Assembly (NCBI GenBank): GCA_036785705.1
Contig: JAWUZG010000001.1
Coordinates: forward strand, 310,001-374,000
From: Acanthornis magna
Taxonomy: Eukaryota; Chordata; Aves; Passeriformes; Acanthizidae
DNA length: 64,000 nucleotides
Direction of reading: 5' to 3'
Under the pieces are notes generated by a model. That model made no database searches. It saw only the letters and a program-made list of their open reading frames with translations, and was not told where the DNA came from. Made by a program: the position numbers and the translations under genes. This document shows positions 1 to 12,625 of the stretch, one piece after another. The first letter of the stretch is position 1. Every line of letters begins with the position of its first letter.

Positions 1-807
1 TAAGTTTCCCGCCTGCTTTTGCCCTCTCCAGTGTGCACCTATCAGTGATCTTGTCTCAACTCATGAGTCCAGGGTATTTTTGTTAGGTTTTTTTCCCTCT
101 CCTCTGCATAGCTGCAGCAGGAGAGAGCATAGAGAGCAAACGTTGTAGGTGCCTGGCATTTAGCCAGGGTCAAACCCACGACAGCACCCCAGGATAACCA
201 GTGGAGTCCTGCCCTGGCTCTGCCATTTCCAAGGACTTTCACACCTTCTGCACATATGCAATAGACAGAGGCTCACTCCTGGCTGATTCCTCATTTCTAC
301 AGAGGAGAACTGTTGCTTTTTCCTCCTACAGAGACCTCAGCTCAATCAGCCACAGCAGAGCCTGACACAGAAGGGTCCCTGCACTCAGCTGTGTGGTTTG
401 TCCATCCCATCTACCCCCACCAGGCACCTCTGCGAAGCAACAGGAACATTGCTGTGTAAGAAGCAGCTGAGATCCCTCCTTACAGCTTCCCAATCTGGGA
501 CTGTCACCCAGGAGGGGACAATGTCCATCAGGACACAAGGAGCCAGGGGTTGTAGGCAGCAGTGGCTGCCACCAGTTTTCTTACAGCTGTGACAGCACCT
601 CCTGCTCTTCTGGAGATCTCACAGCTGGAAGTGAAGGGAGAAAACTTTAAGATGTCCCTGGGGAAAGCATGGTAGGAGGAGAATGCTAAGGAGGTGAACA
701 AAAGCTGCTCCACCTTGATAAGCAAAAATACTGCCTCGGGATACCGTGAGGATCTTCCTGCTGGGGACACAGCTGGATTTTCTCCAAACCAAGGCTCCTC
801 AGGGGCA
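1..807. other. Unique non-coding sequence
   Basis: No recognised gene, RNA or repeat. ORFs here are 80 codons or shorter and uninformative. Confidence 0.6.
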
Positions 808-1031
808 TTTTCTTCCCTGTGAGGGTGGGCAGGCCCTGGCAGAGGTGCCCAGAGAAGCTGTGGCTGCCTCTGGATCCCTGGAAGTGTCCAAGGCCAGGCT
901 GGACAGGGCTTTGAGATGGATCTTTGAAGGTGTCCCTTTGAGGTGTTTCATTCCAAGTCCTATGGCAGAAACTTGGAACGAGATTTTTTTAAGGTCCCTT
1001 CCAACCCAAACTGTCCTGTGGCTCTGTGGTT
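808..1031 (+). mobile_element. CR1 LINE 3' fragment
   Basis: Contains the avian CR1 3'-end blocks in order: TTCCCTGTGAGGGTGGGCAG, AGAAGCTGTGGCTGCC, GGAAGTGTCCAAGGCCAGGC, then GGTCCCTTCCAACCCAAACT and a worn CTGTGGCTCTGTGG tail. It is 5'-truncated with a small internal insertion near 950-980. No coding capacity remains. Confidence 0.9.
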
Positions 1032-3349
1032 TTTGGAGGTTTTCCCCACGTTTATTTTCAAGGGTACACCAGGACATAACAAGGAGGCAGCAAAGGCAGA
1101 GGTGGCACAGAAGGTTCAGTACCTTTGGGAGAAAACCCAAACCTGTGACATGAGCAAGTTTCTTCACCTCAGGCACCTGCTGAGATGTGACCTTGCTTTT
1201 CTTTGGGAAACTCCTCCAATGTTGTCGTTTGTGGGGTTTTCTTTGTTGGATTTTTCTTTGGTTTTGATTTGACCAACAGTAATTCAAACAGTTTCTTTCC
1301 TCGATTAATTTTGGCAGAAGGCTGCTCCTTCACTCACCTCTTGAATCCCCGGTGCCTCAGGCTGGAATGCAAACGTGACCCAGGGAACGCCCCTCCAAAG
1401 TTTATCTTTCCCAGGGAATCCCCTAAACTTGGGAAAGCCAGATGTTCGAAAGAGATATTTTGTGAATTCTACCACGCGAGGGCAGCCTCTTCCACCTTCC
1501 CGTGTTAAAAATCCTCCCAAATGCAGAATAAAAGGCTCTTTAGTTTGTTTGAAGTCCCTTGGTGATAATATTGCTGTGGTGACATTGGCTGCTGGCTGAT
1601 TTTCAACAAGAGAAGAACAAACAGTTGGATTCGACCATCTTAAAGGTGCCTTCCAACCTAAATGATTCTATTATTCTAAGAAATATAATTCCATTCTATT
1701 TTAAAAAAAAAATTTAAAATCACAGATCTTCCAAAAAAGGTGCCTGGAGCTTCAGGAACATTGCTTAAGAACAGAGTTGAAAGTATCCCCACACCTCAGA
1801 CTGTGACCACTGAAAGGTTTTATTTGCTTTAATCCCATTTGGGGTTAAAACAAATGTAATGAGTGTAATGACTGATGAGCCCTGTGTGTGTAACGCTGAG
1901 TTCCTGGCAAGTCATCTCCAACAGGCACAAACCTCATTCTGCTGGCTCTTACATCAAGAGCCACCGCAAAGAGCAGATAAATAAAAGCTGATTTTTGCAA
2001 CCCAGAGGCAGCAGCAGATTTATCAGCTGCTGTTTGATGGAGTCACTGCTGCGTGGGGAGAGAACATCTCCGTGAAGGTGCTGAATTACACACGTATTTT
2101 ACCCTGGATTGTGTCCTCTCCTTGATTTATGCACCCACAACGCAGTGGAGGTAAAAACCTTCCTTCCCAGAGCAGAGAGTAGCAGGGAGAGCCAGAGTGG
2201 TTTCCTCAGTGGTCACAGCACTGCTAAAACCCTGCTGTGTCCGAGCTGGCAGGATGAGTGAGGATGCCAGCCTGGCAGGCAGAGACTCTGCAGAGAGGAG
2301 GAATAGCAGTGACTGTCATGAAGTGAATTTGTTTCTGTGATCAATCCTTAAGGACTGCGCCCACATTTCTCCCTGGGGTGCCCTTAAAGAATTTTATTAA
2401 GTGTTATGCTTAAGCTGTGTGTACAGGATTAGCCTCTGGAAGGATTCTTCCTTCCCTCTCCAGGCAGGAATGTTTTCCCATGGACTCAGCCTTCATCTAG
2501 CAGAGCACTCAGCATCCTCCCAGACACAGCAGATTGCCCAAAAAGACCAGAGCCCAACCTGATGAACTAGCACAGCATCACTGACAGCCTGTGGAAGCTG
2601 AATTTGCGCAGGAATTCAAGCCTTGAGCTCGATTCCCCAATGCCTCAGCTCTGCAGACTGTCCCAGCAAGTTAATCAGGAAGATTATCAATTTACACCCA
2701 CTTTGCTTGAACATGAGCAATTGACTATCAGAGCAGGAGTGAATTTGGCACCAGCCTTAACATATTAAGCAAATTAAGAGCTGGGATAAAAATCATTATA
2801 TCTGACAGAGCAATTTGTGCATCAGAAGATGGTGTGCTTTTAATTCGTTGACAAGGAGGAGGGGGACAGGGGGAGCATCCATCCTCTGCAAACCCAAAGA
2901 TAACTGGGTGTGGTTTATTCTGGTGCCAGCCCTTCCAAATAAGAAATAAATCATCAGGCAACTGGCACAGAAAGATAAACGTGCCAGAGAAGAATTGGCC
3001 GTTCACTGCAGAGAGATTCGTCCTTTTATCCTGGCACCACGCTGAGGGAAAATGTGGCATGGGATAAAAGCAGGTTAGCTCAGGACACCCCAGGAATGGT
3101 TTTTTAGGGCTGAAAGAAGAGCTGTGAGAACCTTTCGTACCTGACACCCTCGTGGTTGAAACCAGGTTAAAACCAGAGGGGCCCAGGGCTTGGAGAGATC
3201 TCCAGGGTGGGAGCAGAGGCTGAGTGATGGAAAGAGGAATATTGGCATTCCCTTTGATCCAGTCTGGGACCTCAAATGAGAGAGATGACACCCTGATGTC
3301 CACTTCACCTACCCTTCATCCGTGTGGGAGGACATTTATCAGCCTGAGA
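1032..3349. other. Non-coding flank, apart from a CR1 tail at 1620
   Basis: Moderately A/T-rich unique sequence. A 191-codon minus-strand ORF (3303-2728) has no recognisable domain and is not supported as a gene. The segment 1850-2070 has few simple repeats and could be conserved non-coding sequence, but that cannot be judged here. Confidence 0.5.
1620..1678 (+). mobile_element. CR1 LINE 3' tail remnant
   Basis: Only the last ~60 bp are present: CTTAAAGGTGCCTTCCAACC followed by ATGATTCTATTATTCT, the CR1 terminal octamer region. Severe 5' truncation is normal for CR1. Confidence 0.7.
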
Positions 3350-3773
3350 TCATAAAATCACGGAATGGTTTTTGCTGGGAGGGACCTTAAAAATCATCCA
3401 ATTCCAACCCCCTGCCATGGGCAGGGACACCTTCCACTGTCCCAGGATGCTCCAAGCCCTGTCCAGCCTGGCCTTGGACACTTCCAGGGATCCAGGGGCA
3501 GCCACAACTTCTCTGGGCACCTGTGCCAGGGCCTCCCAACCCTCAAAGCCAAGAATTTCTTCCAAATATCTAATCTAAATCTCTCATTTAAAAATGTTCC
3601 TCCTTGTCCTATCACTATCTGCCTGTGCAAAATCAGTCTCCCTCTTTTCATAAGCCCCCCTTAAGGAGTGGAAGGCCACACTGAGGTCTCCCCAAAGCCT
3701 TTTCTTTTCCATGCAAAACATCCCCACTTCTCTCAGCCTGTCAAGATAAACGTTGCACCTCTGTTTCAGCATT
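3350..3773 (-). mobile_element. CR1 LINE 3' fragment, about 420 bp
   Basis: Reads from the 3' tail (AATCACGGAATGG, GGGAGGGACCTTAAAAATCA) through CCAGCCTGGCCTTGGACACT, TTGTCCTATCACTATCTGCC and CTCTCAGCCTGTCAAGATAA. This is one of the better-preserved CR1 copies in the window. ORFs across it are CR1 3'-UTR noise. Confidence 0.93.
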
Positions 3774-4540
3774 ATGGAAGCAAATTTCTACTGAAGACCT
3801 ATCTGTGTCCACAGGCGCTGCATGACATGGAATAGGTTCTGCAAGCTGGGATAGATCTAGACAGATCAGGTAAATTTGGAGTCATAGGGGAAAAAAAGCA
3901 AATTGATGGGTTGCTGTATTGCCATCGTGAAAGACGTGGAGGACAATTCATCTTTATTCCTCTGTCCTTTTTTTTAAAGCTGTCCCTTTGAGTCTGAGAC
4001 CCCACTGAGGACTGCTTCGAGCCTGCAGTGCCATGACAGGAAATTTCTGCGAGGGTCGATGCCCAAGTGTCCTCTGCCAAAGAGGACACAGGACTCTGCC
4101 GTGGCAGCTCTCTGCGCTGCTCTTTTGATTTCGGGGTTAAAATAACCCAGGGCTGGCTCAGAGGTTAATGTTCTTTCTGGAGGGGTGGCAGGCAGCACGA
4201 GGGCTCTGATGAAAGGTGTCTCAGAGGTTCTGCAGTGCCGGGTGCTTTGAAAGAGCAGAGCTGAGCTGGACAAAATACCAGCAAAGTTCCAACCAAGCTG
4301 TGAGCTTTAGCTTTCCCTCCAGCTCACGGTGATCTGAGGGCTCTGAGCTGCTCCTGCCTGGCCAGGGCTTTTCTCCTGCACTCAGGGCTTGTAAGATGTG
4401 TAAGAGGGGCAGGCAGGGCTGGCTGGGTGAAGAGCTGCTGCTGAGATGTGATGCCCCGGAAAGCAGAGGGGTTGGGCAACCAGCTGGTTTGTTTTTCCCG
4501 TTCTGAGTAATGAGCTCGAAAAAATTCCATCCGCTTTTCT

Positions 4541-4732
4541 CAGACAGGCTGAGAGAGGTGGGGGTGTTCAGCCTGGAGAAGAGAAGGCTCTGGGGAGACT
4601 TTGGAGCCCTTTCCAGTGCCTAAAGGGGCTCCAAGAGAGCTGGAGAGGGATTCGGGACAAGGGTCTGGAGGGACAGAACACACGGAATGGCTCGATGCTC
4701 TCAGAGGCCTTTTCCAGCCTCAGTGATTCCAT
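4541..4732 (+). mobile_element. CR1 LINE fragment with internal deletion
   Basis: Starts with the CAGGCTGAGAGAGGTGGGGG and CAGCCTGGAGAAGAGAAGGC block, continues to GGGACAAGGGTCTGG, then jumps to a GGCCTTTTCCAGCCTCAGTG tail. About 250 bp of the usual middle is missing. Confidence 0.85.
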
Positions 4733-4930
4733 GTCACATTTGATATGGGCACTCCGCAGACGCTCCCTCCACCGAGGAAGGGATATCTGGAGGATGCTCT
4801 GATGTTGGCATGGTGGGACAGGGTCACGAAGGGACAGTTTCTCTTCCCTGGTGGACTGCAGCCACTCCCAGATCTGCCCTCTCATGCCTGTGCATGCTGG
4901 AAGGTGGAGACTCAAACATCTCCATGGCTT

Positions 4931-5098
4931 TTATAGAATCATGGAATTGTTTGGGTTGGAAGGGGCCTTAAAGCTCAGCCAGTGCCACCCCTGCCATGGC
5001 AGGGACACCTCCCACCATCCCAGGTTGCTCCAAGCCCCATCCAACCTGGCCTCGGACACTTCCAGGGATGGGAATCCACAGCTTCTCTAGGCAACAAA
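4931..5098 (-). mobile_element. CR1 LINE 3' fragment
   Basis: TAGAATCATGGAATTG, GGGTTGGAAGGGGCC, CCTGCCATGGCAGGGACACC and CCTGGCCTCGGACACTTCCA follow in order. It lies 200 bp from the CR1 at 4541 but in the opposite orientation, so it is a separate insertion. Confidence 0.93.
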
Positions 5099-5594
5099 CA
5101 AGCCAAGGTTTCTATTTTCCTTCATCTCCTGACATCAAAGGAGAGAAGTTGTCAATTTTTCTGCTTCTATAGCCAGCACCCTTCTCTTCCTCATACTGGC
5201 TCCTTGGCCAGATGGAGGCTGGGATGAGAAGGCCTCTGAAGCTGCACTGCTTTAGGAATTATCTGAAGCCCCTCCAAATAATCTCACAGACACCTGGAAG
5301 CTACCCAGGCCTCAAGAGACATCTCCTCCTTTTAGGAGAAGCTGGGTCACACTCGAAGAAAGAAAAAAGCTGTAACTCTGTAAACTCATAAATCACCAAA
5401 GTCCTGAAAGAGAAGGGGAAAAAAAAAAGGCAAGAACCCAACATGGCCTTTTTGGTTTGCAGATAAGCACAAAGTTTGGCAGGAAGGAGATTAGGGCTTT
5501 TTCCAGTGCACCTCACAGTCGATAATCCCCACAGCAACAGAGCTCCAGGCTGCAAACAGCCACACGTGTTCCCCTGCAGAAAATGGGAGAGAGC

Positions 5595-5628
5595 AGAGGG
5601 ACAGAGGGACAGAGGGACAGAGGGACAG
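5595..5628 (+). repeat. AGAGGGAC octamer repeat (x4)
   Basis: Four tandem AGAGGGAC units in a purine-rich context. Short and simple, with no function inferred. Confidence 0.9.
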
Positions 5629-6360
5629 GGCAGGGGACGGCTCTGATTAACTCTGCTGACACCACAGGAAAGTCCTGACTGATCCCCTCCACACACCTTC
5701 CTCTTCCAGCAGGGCTGTTCTCCAGAGAAGCATTTTTGCTGTCTTTGCTAATTCAGAAGCCCTGTGGTGCTTCCTGGGAAACTCCAGCCTGACTCTATCA
5801 GCTCCTGCCAGCAGCCAAGAGTCGTTATGATTAATGACAGTGGAAAACTGTCAATTGCGGACACGAAGAATTAAGTTGTCACCAACATTTAAAAATCAAC
5901 GTTAGGCCATGGGAAGGATGGGGGAAGAAGGAGACGGTTGTACAATGTCTGCAGCTTCTCTCTCTCCCCACCACAGTTCCTTCTGGGGTGGCCTAAATCC
6001 ATCCCGAAAAGAAATTTAAAAAAAATCATTAAAAATAATAATCTTAATATCAAAATAGTTCTATAAATAATTTAAATTGTTAACTTTTTAAGTCATGCCT
6101 CGTGTTACCAGAGATTCCCAGGGTCCTGCCAGACACCAATTGCTACTCAAAGGATGCAGGTCTCTCACAGGGCTTGTGTCACATCTGCCAGTCCTGTGTG
6201 GGCATTGCAGGTGCTCTGGGACATCTCCAGTGACATCAGTTGTGTTAAGGAGCTTGGTCAAGTCCCTGCAGCCCTTCCTGGGACACAGACACCAGAGAAC
6301 GAAGTGAGGGAGAGCAAATGTCACCTGGGTACCAAGTGACAGGATGAGAGGAAAAGGCCT

Positions 6361-6592
6361 CAAGTTGCGCCAGGAGAGGCTTTGGTTAGATATTGAGAAA
6401 AAAAAATAATGGAAAGTGTTGTAAAGGATTGGAAAAGCCTGCCCAGGGAAGTGGTGGTGTCACCATCCACGGAAGTGTTCAAAAACCACGTGGATGTGGC
6501 ACTTGAGGACATGGTTTAATGGCGAACATGATGGTGGTGCAGGGCTGATGGTTGGACTTGAAGGTCTTTTCCAACCTTAACGAGTCTGTGAA
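6361..6592 (+). mobile_element. CR1 LINE 3' fragment (different subfamily)
   Basis: The GATATTGAGAAAAAAAAATA-type segment, AGGTCTTTTCCAACCTTAAC tail and the GACATGGTTTAATGG and TTGGACTTGAAGGTC segments mark the CR1 subfamily with TTTTCCAACC rather than CCTTCCAACCC. An ~A8 run near 6400 is an internal expansion. Confidence 0.85.
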
Positions 6593-7592
6593 ATGGAAAG
6601 GACCAGGGAGGGTGGATAAACACAGCAACAAATCCAAGCAGAGTTAATTGGAAGGAGATCCAGAGCAAAGATCTCTTCCCCCTGTCCACCGGGGCTGAGC
6701 CTGGGCATGCAGGAGGCCAAGGAGGAGGTAGCAAAAATCCTCTAAAATCAAACATCTCTCTCCAGGCTGTGAGCTCAGGGCTGGCAGGTGGAAAAGCCCT
6801 CCTGACTCCAAGGAACCTCTCATGGTGTAGATCAGAGGTGAGAATTGCAGCCGGAACTGCAGAAGTTTCTTAAGAATTTGCTTCTCCCACCTGCGCATCT
6901 CTTTGTGCCTCCCACTGCAAACACAGGTGGATGGACCTCCCAAAGCCCCTCCTGCCCATTCCCAAATGCCCTGGCCAAGGTGGAACTCCCACCCCTCCAG
7001 CCCAGTGGCCTGAGGAGGCTTCATTCCGTCATTCCTCACATCCCTGACCCCCACAGGTGACAGACGAAGCAGAGGCAGGGGAGGGGACTGCGGACAGGCC
7101 CTCCCCTTGCACAGTGCGGGGTATTTTCCTATCAGGAGCTGATTAGCTCTGGGCAGAGCGCTCTTCCCAGAGCATTCCTTGCAGGAGGATCCTGCTGGGA
7201 GCCACAAGTGTGACGCAGCCACAAGGGAGTGGTGGCCTCGGTGACAGCGACAGGCTGTGGGACATCGGGTCACACTCCATGCCCGGAGCAATCCCAGCCC
7301 TCTGCAGGGCACAGATGGCTCCTTTCCTTCATCTGACCTCATTGTTTAATCTGACCTGATCCGGTGCTCTAATCTAGCGTCCATTTTAATCACCACCACG
7401 AAGCCGGGATTGTTTCCCTGCGCTCCACCCTGAGTTCCTTCCCTCTCAGGGCACACGCACAGCCCGGATTCATGGTCCATCTGAGGGGACACCCTCCATC
7501 CTGTGTGGGGTCTGTGTGGGGTCTGTGTGGGGCTGCTCCCAGTTTGGGTAGAGGAGATTTGGCTGCTCGCAGCCAGCACTGCAATAAAAGGA

Positions 7593-7880
7593 TGTAGTTG
7601 CACTGTTTTAAAATCTTTCTCTTCTTTCTCATGGAGAATAGAGATAAGTTGCATTCTTGTGCTTTCTAATCTCTTTGTTTTGGTACTGGATGCTCTAGAG
7701 TTGTAACCAATTGTTATAGGGGGTGGAAAAACTATTGACCGATAATTATTAGGTCATTAATGAATATATAAAGAAGTTCTTGTAAATAAAGTTTCTCTTT
7801 TCGCCATCTTGTGAGCTGCCTGCCTGACCTCCCTGCGAGCTTCCGCGAACCTCCACGAATATCAGAAAATCAGAGCAACA
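7593..7880 (+). mobile_element. Solo LTR of an endogenous retrovirus (class II-like), copy A
   Basis: A 288-bp element begins TGTAGTTGCACTG and ends AGAGCAACA, i.e. the TG...CA ends of an LTR. It is flanked by a perfect 6-bp duplication AAAGGA (7587-7592 and 7881-7886). A TATATAAA box lies at 7765-7772 and a poly(A) signal AATAAA at 7785-7790, only about 13 bp apart, implying a very short R region. Six-base duplications and short R regions are seen in class II (alpha/beta-like) retroviruses. No gag, pol or env sequence is adjacent, so internal sequence was lost by LTR-LTR recombination. Copy B (29306-29595, opposite strand) is about 95% identical. Confidence 0.9.
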
Positions 7881-8032
7881 AAAGGATATTTCCATTTCAT
7901 CAAGTCAGCAGAAGTTTCCCCTATGGCTGCTACAGGTCCCAAGGGTTTCTAAGACCCTTGGCAATTTTTGATCATTGCTTTTGTAGTGTTTGGGGACCTT
8001 TAAGAAATATCTGCTTGGTCACAAGGGTGGAA

Positions 8033-8200
8033 TTATAGAATCACAGGATGGCTTGGGTTGGAAGGGACATTGAAGATAATCCAGTTCCACTCCACTGGCA
8101 TGGGCAGGGATATTTCAACCAGACTGGGTTGCTCCAAGCCCTGTCCAGCCTGGCCTTGGACACTTCCAGGGATCCAGGGGCAGCCACAGGTTTTCCAGGT
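8033..8200 (-). mobile_element. CR1 LINE 3' fragment
   Basis: ATAGAATCACAGGATGGCTT, GGGTTGGAAGGGACATT and CCAGCCTGGCCTTGGACACT appear in order before the match is lost near 8200. It sits 150 bp to the right of solo LTR copy A. Confidence 0.93.
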
Positions 8201-10550
8201 TTGCATCGCGATTCTGCATGACCTTGGTCAAGTCACTTAGCCTTGGTGGCAGCACCTAAACTTTTCCCAATTTCCTGCTCTGCATTGTGTCCTGGTCCTG
8301 CCGGGGCTGTCAGTTCAGAGGAAGGCATCCAGAGGAGATTCCCAACCCATCCTTGGAAGGCAGCAAAGGGCACAACCCCAGGGGAGCTGCAGTGGTCTCC
8401 AGCGGGCTGTTTCCAGATTAAAACCTCCTCGCCTCAGTTCTCTGGCTTGGAAAATCTCAGCCCAACCTCTCCAGACCTAAATCCATGGACAGTGCAGCAA
8501 GGAAGAAACGGGCAAGCTCGGAATGCAGCTGAGCAGAGCTGCAGACACTGATGAGTCCCAAATTGCTTCACCCCAATCAGGTCTCAGCCAACTTTGGGAC
8601 TCGTGACGGAGCTGCCTGTACCAAGGACTGCCCCACACACACACACCTTTCCCTACAGCCAGAAGGGGTTTATTCCCCACAGTCCCCCCACCCGCAGCCC
8701 CGAGGGTGGGAAGGGGCCTGGAAAGGTCATGCAGTCTGTGACATCCCTGCAAGGCAGGATCAGCTCTGCTCTGGCCCCGCTGACAGATGTTTGTGTAACC
8801 TGCCCTCGGAGACCTCCTGTGAAGGAAGGCCACGTCCTCCCCCCGGCCACCTCCTCCTCCTCTCGCCGGGGTAACGCCGAGGGTTTTCCCACGCTGTCCG
8901 AATCACTCTGCATCCCCCCGAGCTGCAGAGAGCCCCTCTGCTCTCAGCTGCAGCTCTTTTCCCAGACTGAATGAGTAGGAACAATTTTCCGATACCTTTG
9001 CAGTGTGGAAAAAAAAAAATCCATCCCAGGCTGTCTTTGCCTCACATCAACACACAGCCCCCAATTCACAGCCCTGTCAGCATCTGGGAGAGGATGTGGC
9101 TCTGCCAGGATCTCTCTGGTGGCAGAAATGTTCCCAGCTCTTGCTCTCTCGCAGCACAGAGGGAGAGCCCCCACAATCTGATGGTGAGAAATGAGAATAA
9201 AATGTTGCTCCTTCTCTGTCCCTACCCCAGGCTGATTTGTGATGATGCTTGCTCAGGTGCCTTGTTCCGCACACTTTGTCCCACTGCGGTCTCCCAGAAT
9301 CTGCTGTTTCGATAATTTTGCCTCCACCTCTCTCTACAAGCCCTTACGAAAGGGCTTTGCTCTGTGCTCCTGCAGGGAAGAGCCCTCAGGTGAAGGTGGA
9401 CTTTGCACAGAGAAGGTCCCACTTCCAAAACACCTCTGAGCTCTCCATCCTCTCCCCTTCCACCAGGGATGACTTTTTCTCTAGGATTAAAGAGGTTGGC
9501 AAGTGAAAAGCAAATATTTATGCCCAGACTGATGGCTGGTGGTAAAACTTCTGTCCAAGGTTTGAGATGACCTTTTGGGATCTCAGTGTTGATCCCCATG
9601 TGCTGCTCAGGGGCAGCACCTCCTCTTCCCCCTGTGTAAGTTTTGCCACTGCCTGTATTAAAGACTGCTGAGACCCTGCCCAAGACATTTATTTGCCTTC
9701 TGATGGGGAAGTTATCCTATTTTGCCGTTTTTCTCTGCAATCAAGTGTTCTACAACTGCAATGTAATTCTAGGAACTCCGAGACACACCATTACAGCAAC
9801 AGCTGGGACTGTACATCAAAACCACCCACGTGATCAAATTGAAAGGCTTAGCAACACCAATTCCTCTGTTTCCTCTGGTATTACATTGACTTTCGTGCTG
9901 AAACAATTTTCACTGCAGTATCCTACCAAGTGCAACTGCTCCCAGACGCCTGAGCTTAGGCTGCAGGCTTGGCTCTGAAGCCAGGTTTCACAAATGCTCC
10001 TGGTGATTTTCTACAGAGCCTGGAAATCCTGGAGGGGTTTCTTTTCTGTGTCAAGTTCACTTTATTTGATTCGGTAGGCTGAAAAGCAAAAACTAGATCT
10101 CTCGGCGGCCCTATTTAAATGTTATTTAAATGTGCTGTCACGTTGGCCGCAGTGCTGCTTGAGGAGTACTCACTCATCTGCCCCCTTGGAAAGCTGTGGC
10201 TTCCAGGGATTGCAGACAGCAGAATGATTTCTTGGTGCAATGCACCAGGGGATTTAAATGCTGTGTGCTCTTTTAGTTCTGAGGCACCTCTTAATTAAGA
10301 ACTGATTAAAGTTTGGGGATTATTCTGTAACATAATCACTGTTTCGCAGGGGCTGGTGCTCTGCCAGGGCCGGCTGCACGGGTTACACCCTGGGCGTTCA
10401 GGGAGCTCAGGCATCTGGGGCCAGGTTCTTTTAAAGGTGGATTTATTTCATTTGCAAAAGGGATTTTCACCCTTTTGTCATCTCTGAGCCCTGTGGCACA
10501 GTTTGTGTCCCAGGTGTGGCAGGCAAGCTGCATGCTGTGCTTAGTTAAGC
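8201..10550. other. Unique non-coding sequence
   Basis: A slightly GC-rich segment at 8240-8960, then mixed sequence. Overlapping ORFs of 60-150 codons on both strands show no family resemblance. No repeat was recognised. Confidence 0.5.
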
Positions 10551-11090
10551 CACAGAATTATGGAACAGTTTGGGTTGGAAGGGACCTCCAAAAACCCCCG
10601 AGTGCAACCCCCTGCAATGGGCAGGGGCATCTTCCACTAGATCACGCTGGCCCAAACCCTGTCCAGTCTGTCCATAAATTTTCCAGGGATGGGGCATCCA
10701 CCACCTCTCTGGGCAATCCGTGACAGCGTTTCACCATTCTCATTGTAAGAAATTTCTTACTTTTACCTATATGGAACCATCACCCCTTGTCCTATCACCA
10801 CAGACCCTGCTAAAAGGTCTGTTCCCCTCTCTTAAAGGCTGCCTTGAGGCCCTGGGAGAGGCTCTGTGGTCTCCCTGGAGCCTTCTCTTCTCCAGATGAT
10901 CACCCCCAGGTCTCCCAAGCTGTCTCCACGGCAGAGGTGCTCCAGCCCTTGGAGCAGCTCATGGCCTCCTTTGGACTCATTCCAGCAGCTCCACATCCTC
11001 CTGATGTTGAGGACCCCAGGGCTGGAGGCAGCTCTGCAGGTGGGGTCTCACCAGGGCAGAGAGAGGGGGAAAATCCCCTCCCTGGAAACC
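10551..11090 (-). mobile_element. CR1 LINE 3' fragment, about 540 bp
   Basis: The longest young CR1 piece here. It runs from the 3' tail (GGAACAGTTTGGGTTGG) through the TTGTCCTATCACCACAG, CCTGGAGCCTTCTCTTCTCC, GAGGTGCTCCAGCCCTTGG, ACATCCTCCTGATGTTGAGG and GGTGGGGTCTCACCAGGGC blocks. The boundary near 11090 is approximate. ORFs at 10844-11354 on both strands overlap it and are not genes. Confidence 0.9.
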
Positions 11091-12044
11091 TGGGACTCTC
11101 CCTCCCACCAAACCCTGCTGCCAGGCTTCGGTGCAGCTCTGGGCACGGCATTCCGTGGGTGGAAGGAGCAAACCAAGCCCTGCTCCCAGAAACCACAGGA
11201 ACAACTCCCTCCTTTCTCTGCCTTCTCCCATCTGATCCCAGGTCAGCCTGCTCTGACACTCCTTCCAGGCGTGTTCCCCACACCTGGGCTTGTCCATGTT
11301 GGAGCTTCTGCTCCTCCCTCTGAGCCTCCTTCAGGGCCTCAAACCATCTCCTAACCCACAGAAAATGTTTTTCTCTGCTCAGCCTCCTCAGTCTCGTCGT
11401 ATCTGCTCTCCCATCGTGGTGTTGGCGCTCTTCAAAGAACCAAAAGCCGTTATCCTATCTTCGCCTTAGTCATAATTTGGCCGGGACTTACACATTTCTT
11501 TCTCCTTTTATTTCCTAATCTGCCCTCTCAGGTCTCTCCCGTCAGGAGACTGCTCTCACAGGCTGCTTGGGTTTCTCTGTTTATCTTGGAGCGGGAACAG
11601 CGTGGATTTTGCAAAGCTAGCTGTGAAGCAAGAGACTTTCACACTCAACAAGCTCACGGGTGGCAAAGTGCCATGGGACAGCTGTGGAATGAAAAGGGAT
11701 TAGAGGAGCTAAGTGGATGCCCCTGAGACATAACCCCAGGTCCCCTGAGTCTCTTCTCCAGCAGAGGGACTGATGGGGGCTGTGCTGTCCCACCCTGATA
11801 TGACTCGGCCGGCAGGATCAGAGCATGGCTCTTGGCAAGGAACTCCTGTGAAAACTTCATGAAAATCACATCATGGGGCTGTAAAGGGAGGGCAGCGTCT
11901 GCTCTGCAGACCTGCAGGATCAGCTTGGGCCTGAGAAATGTCTTTTCCTGGGGCTTTCCTGTGCCTTTTCCCGAGCCTGGCACATCAGCTGATAGGGTGC
12001 TTTAGTCTCACCCCCTCTCAGTCAGATGTGGGATCTGTCAGAGC
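11091..12044. other. Non-coding sequence next to a CR1
   Basis: The first ~250 bp may still be CR1-derived but are too diverged to call. The rest shows nothing recognisable. Confidence 0.45.
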
Positions 12045-12501
12045 AGGTCTGGAGGAGATCGCCAAGATAATTCCAGGGCTGAAGTACCTCTGCTGCAGAG
12101 ACAGAATGAGGAAGTTGGAGCTGTTGAGCCTAGAGAAGAAAAGGGTCAAGGGAGAGCTTATTTTGGGCTCCCAGTTCTTCAAACTAGTTTATAAAAGAGG
12201 TGGAGAGGGACTTCTACAGAGCAGATCGTGATAGCACGAGGGGGAACATTTTTAAACTAAAAGAGGAAACATTTAGATGTTAGAAAAAGGTTCTTTACTC
12301 AGAGGGTGATGAGGCCCTGGCACAGGTGCAGCTGTCGCTGCCCCTGGATCCCTGGAAGTGTCCAAGGCCAGGCAGGACAGGAGTTGGAACAACCTGGGAT
12401 AGTGGGAGGTGTCCCTGCCCGTGGCAGGGAGGGCTGGAACTGAATGATCTTTAGGATCTTTAGGTTCTTTCCAACCCAAACAGTTCGGTGATTCTGTGAT
12501 G
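12045..12501 (+). mobile_element. CR1 LINE 3' fragment, about 455 bp
   Basis: Begins in the GGAGGAGATCGCCAAGATAA block, passes the GAGAAGAAAAGGGTCAAGG, AGGCCCTGGCACAGGTGCAG and GTCCAAGGCCAGGC blocks and ends TTTCCAACCCAAACAG with ATTCTGTGA. The repeated GATCTTTAG at 12447-12466 is a small local duplication. Confidence 0.92.
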
Positions 12502-12625
12502 TCAACATGCAAACAGGCTGGAAGCTCACCCCAGCTGGGTCTGGCTGCTGGAGGGAAGGACGAGCAGTTACAGCAGGACAGAAGGACAGAATCTGCTGTG
12601 CAAGGATCTCTCCATGCGTGAGAGA

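Noticed and set aside
2728..3303. 191-codon minus-strand ORF
   Set aside because: Considered as a possible retroposed exon, but there is no recognisable domain or flanking signal.
6644..7342. 232-codon minus-strand ORF
   Set aside because: No motif, splice context or family likeness. GC-rich chance frame.
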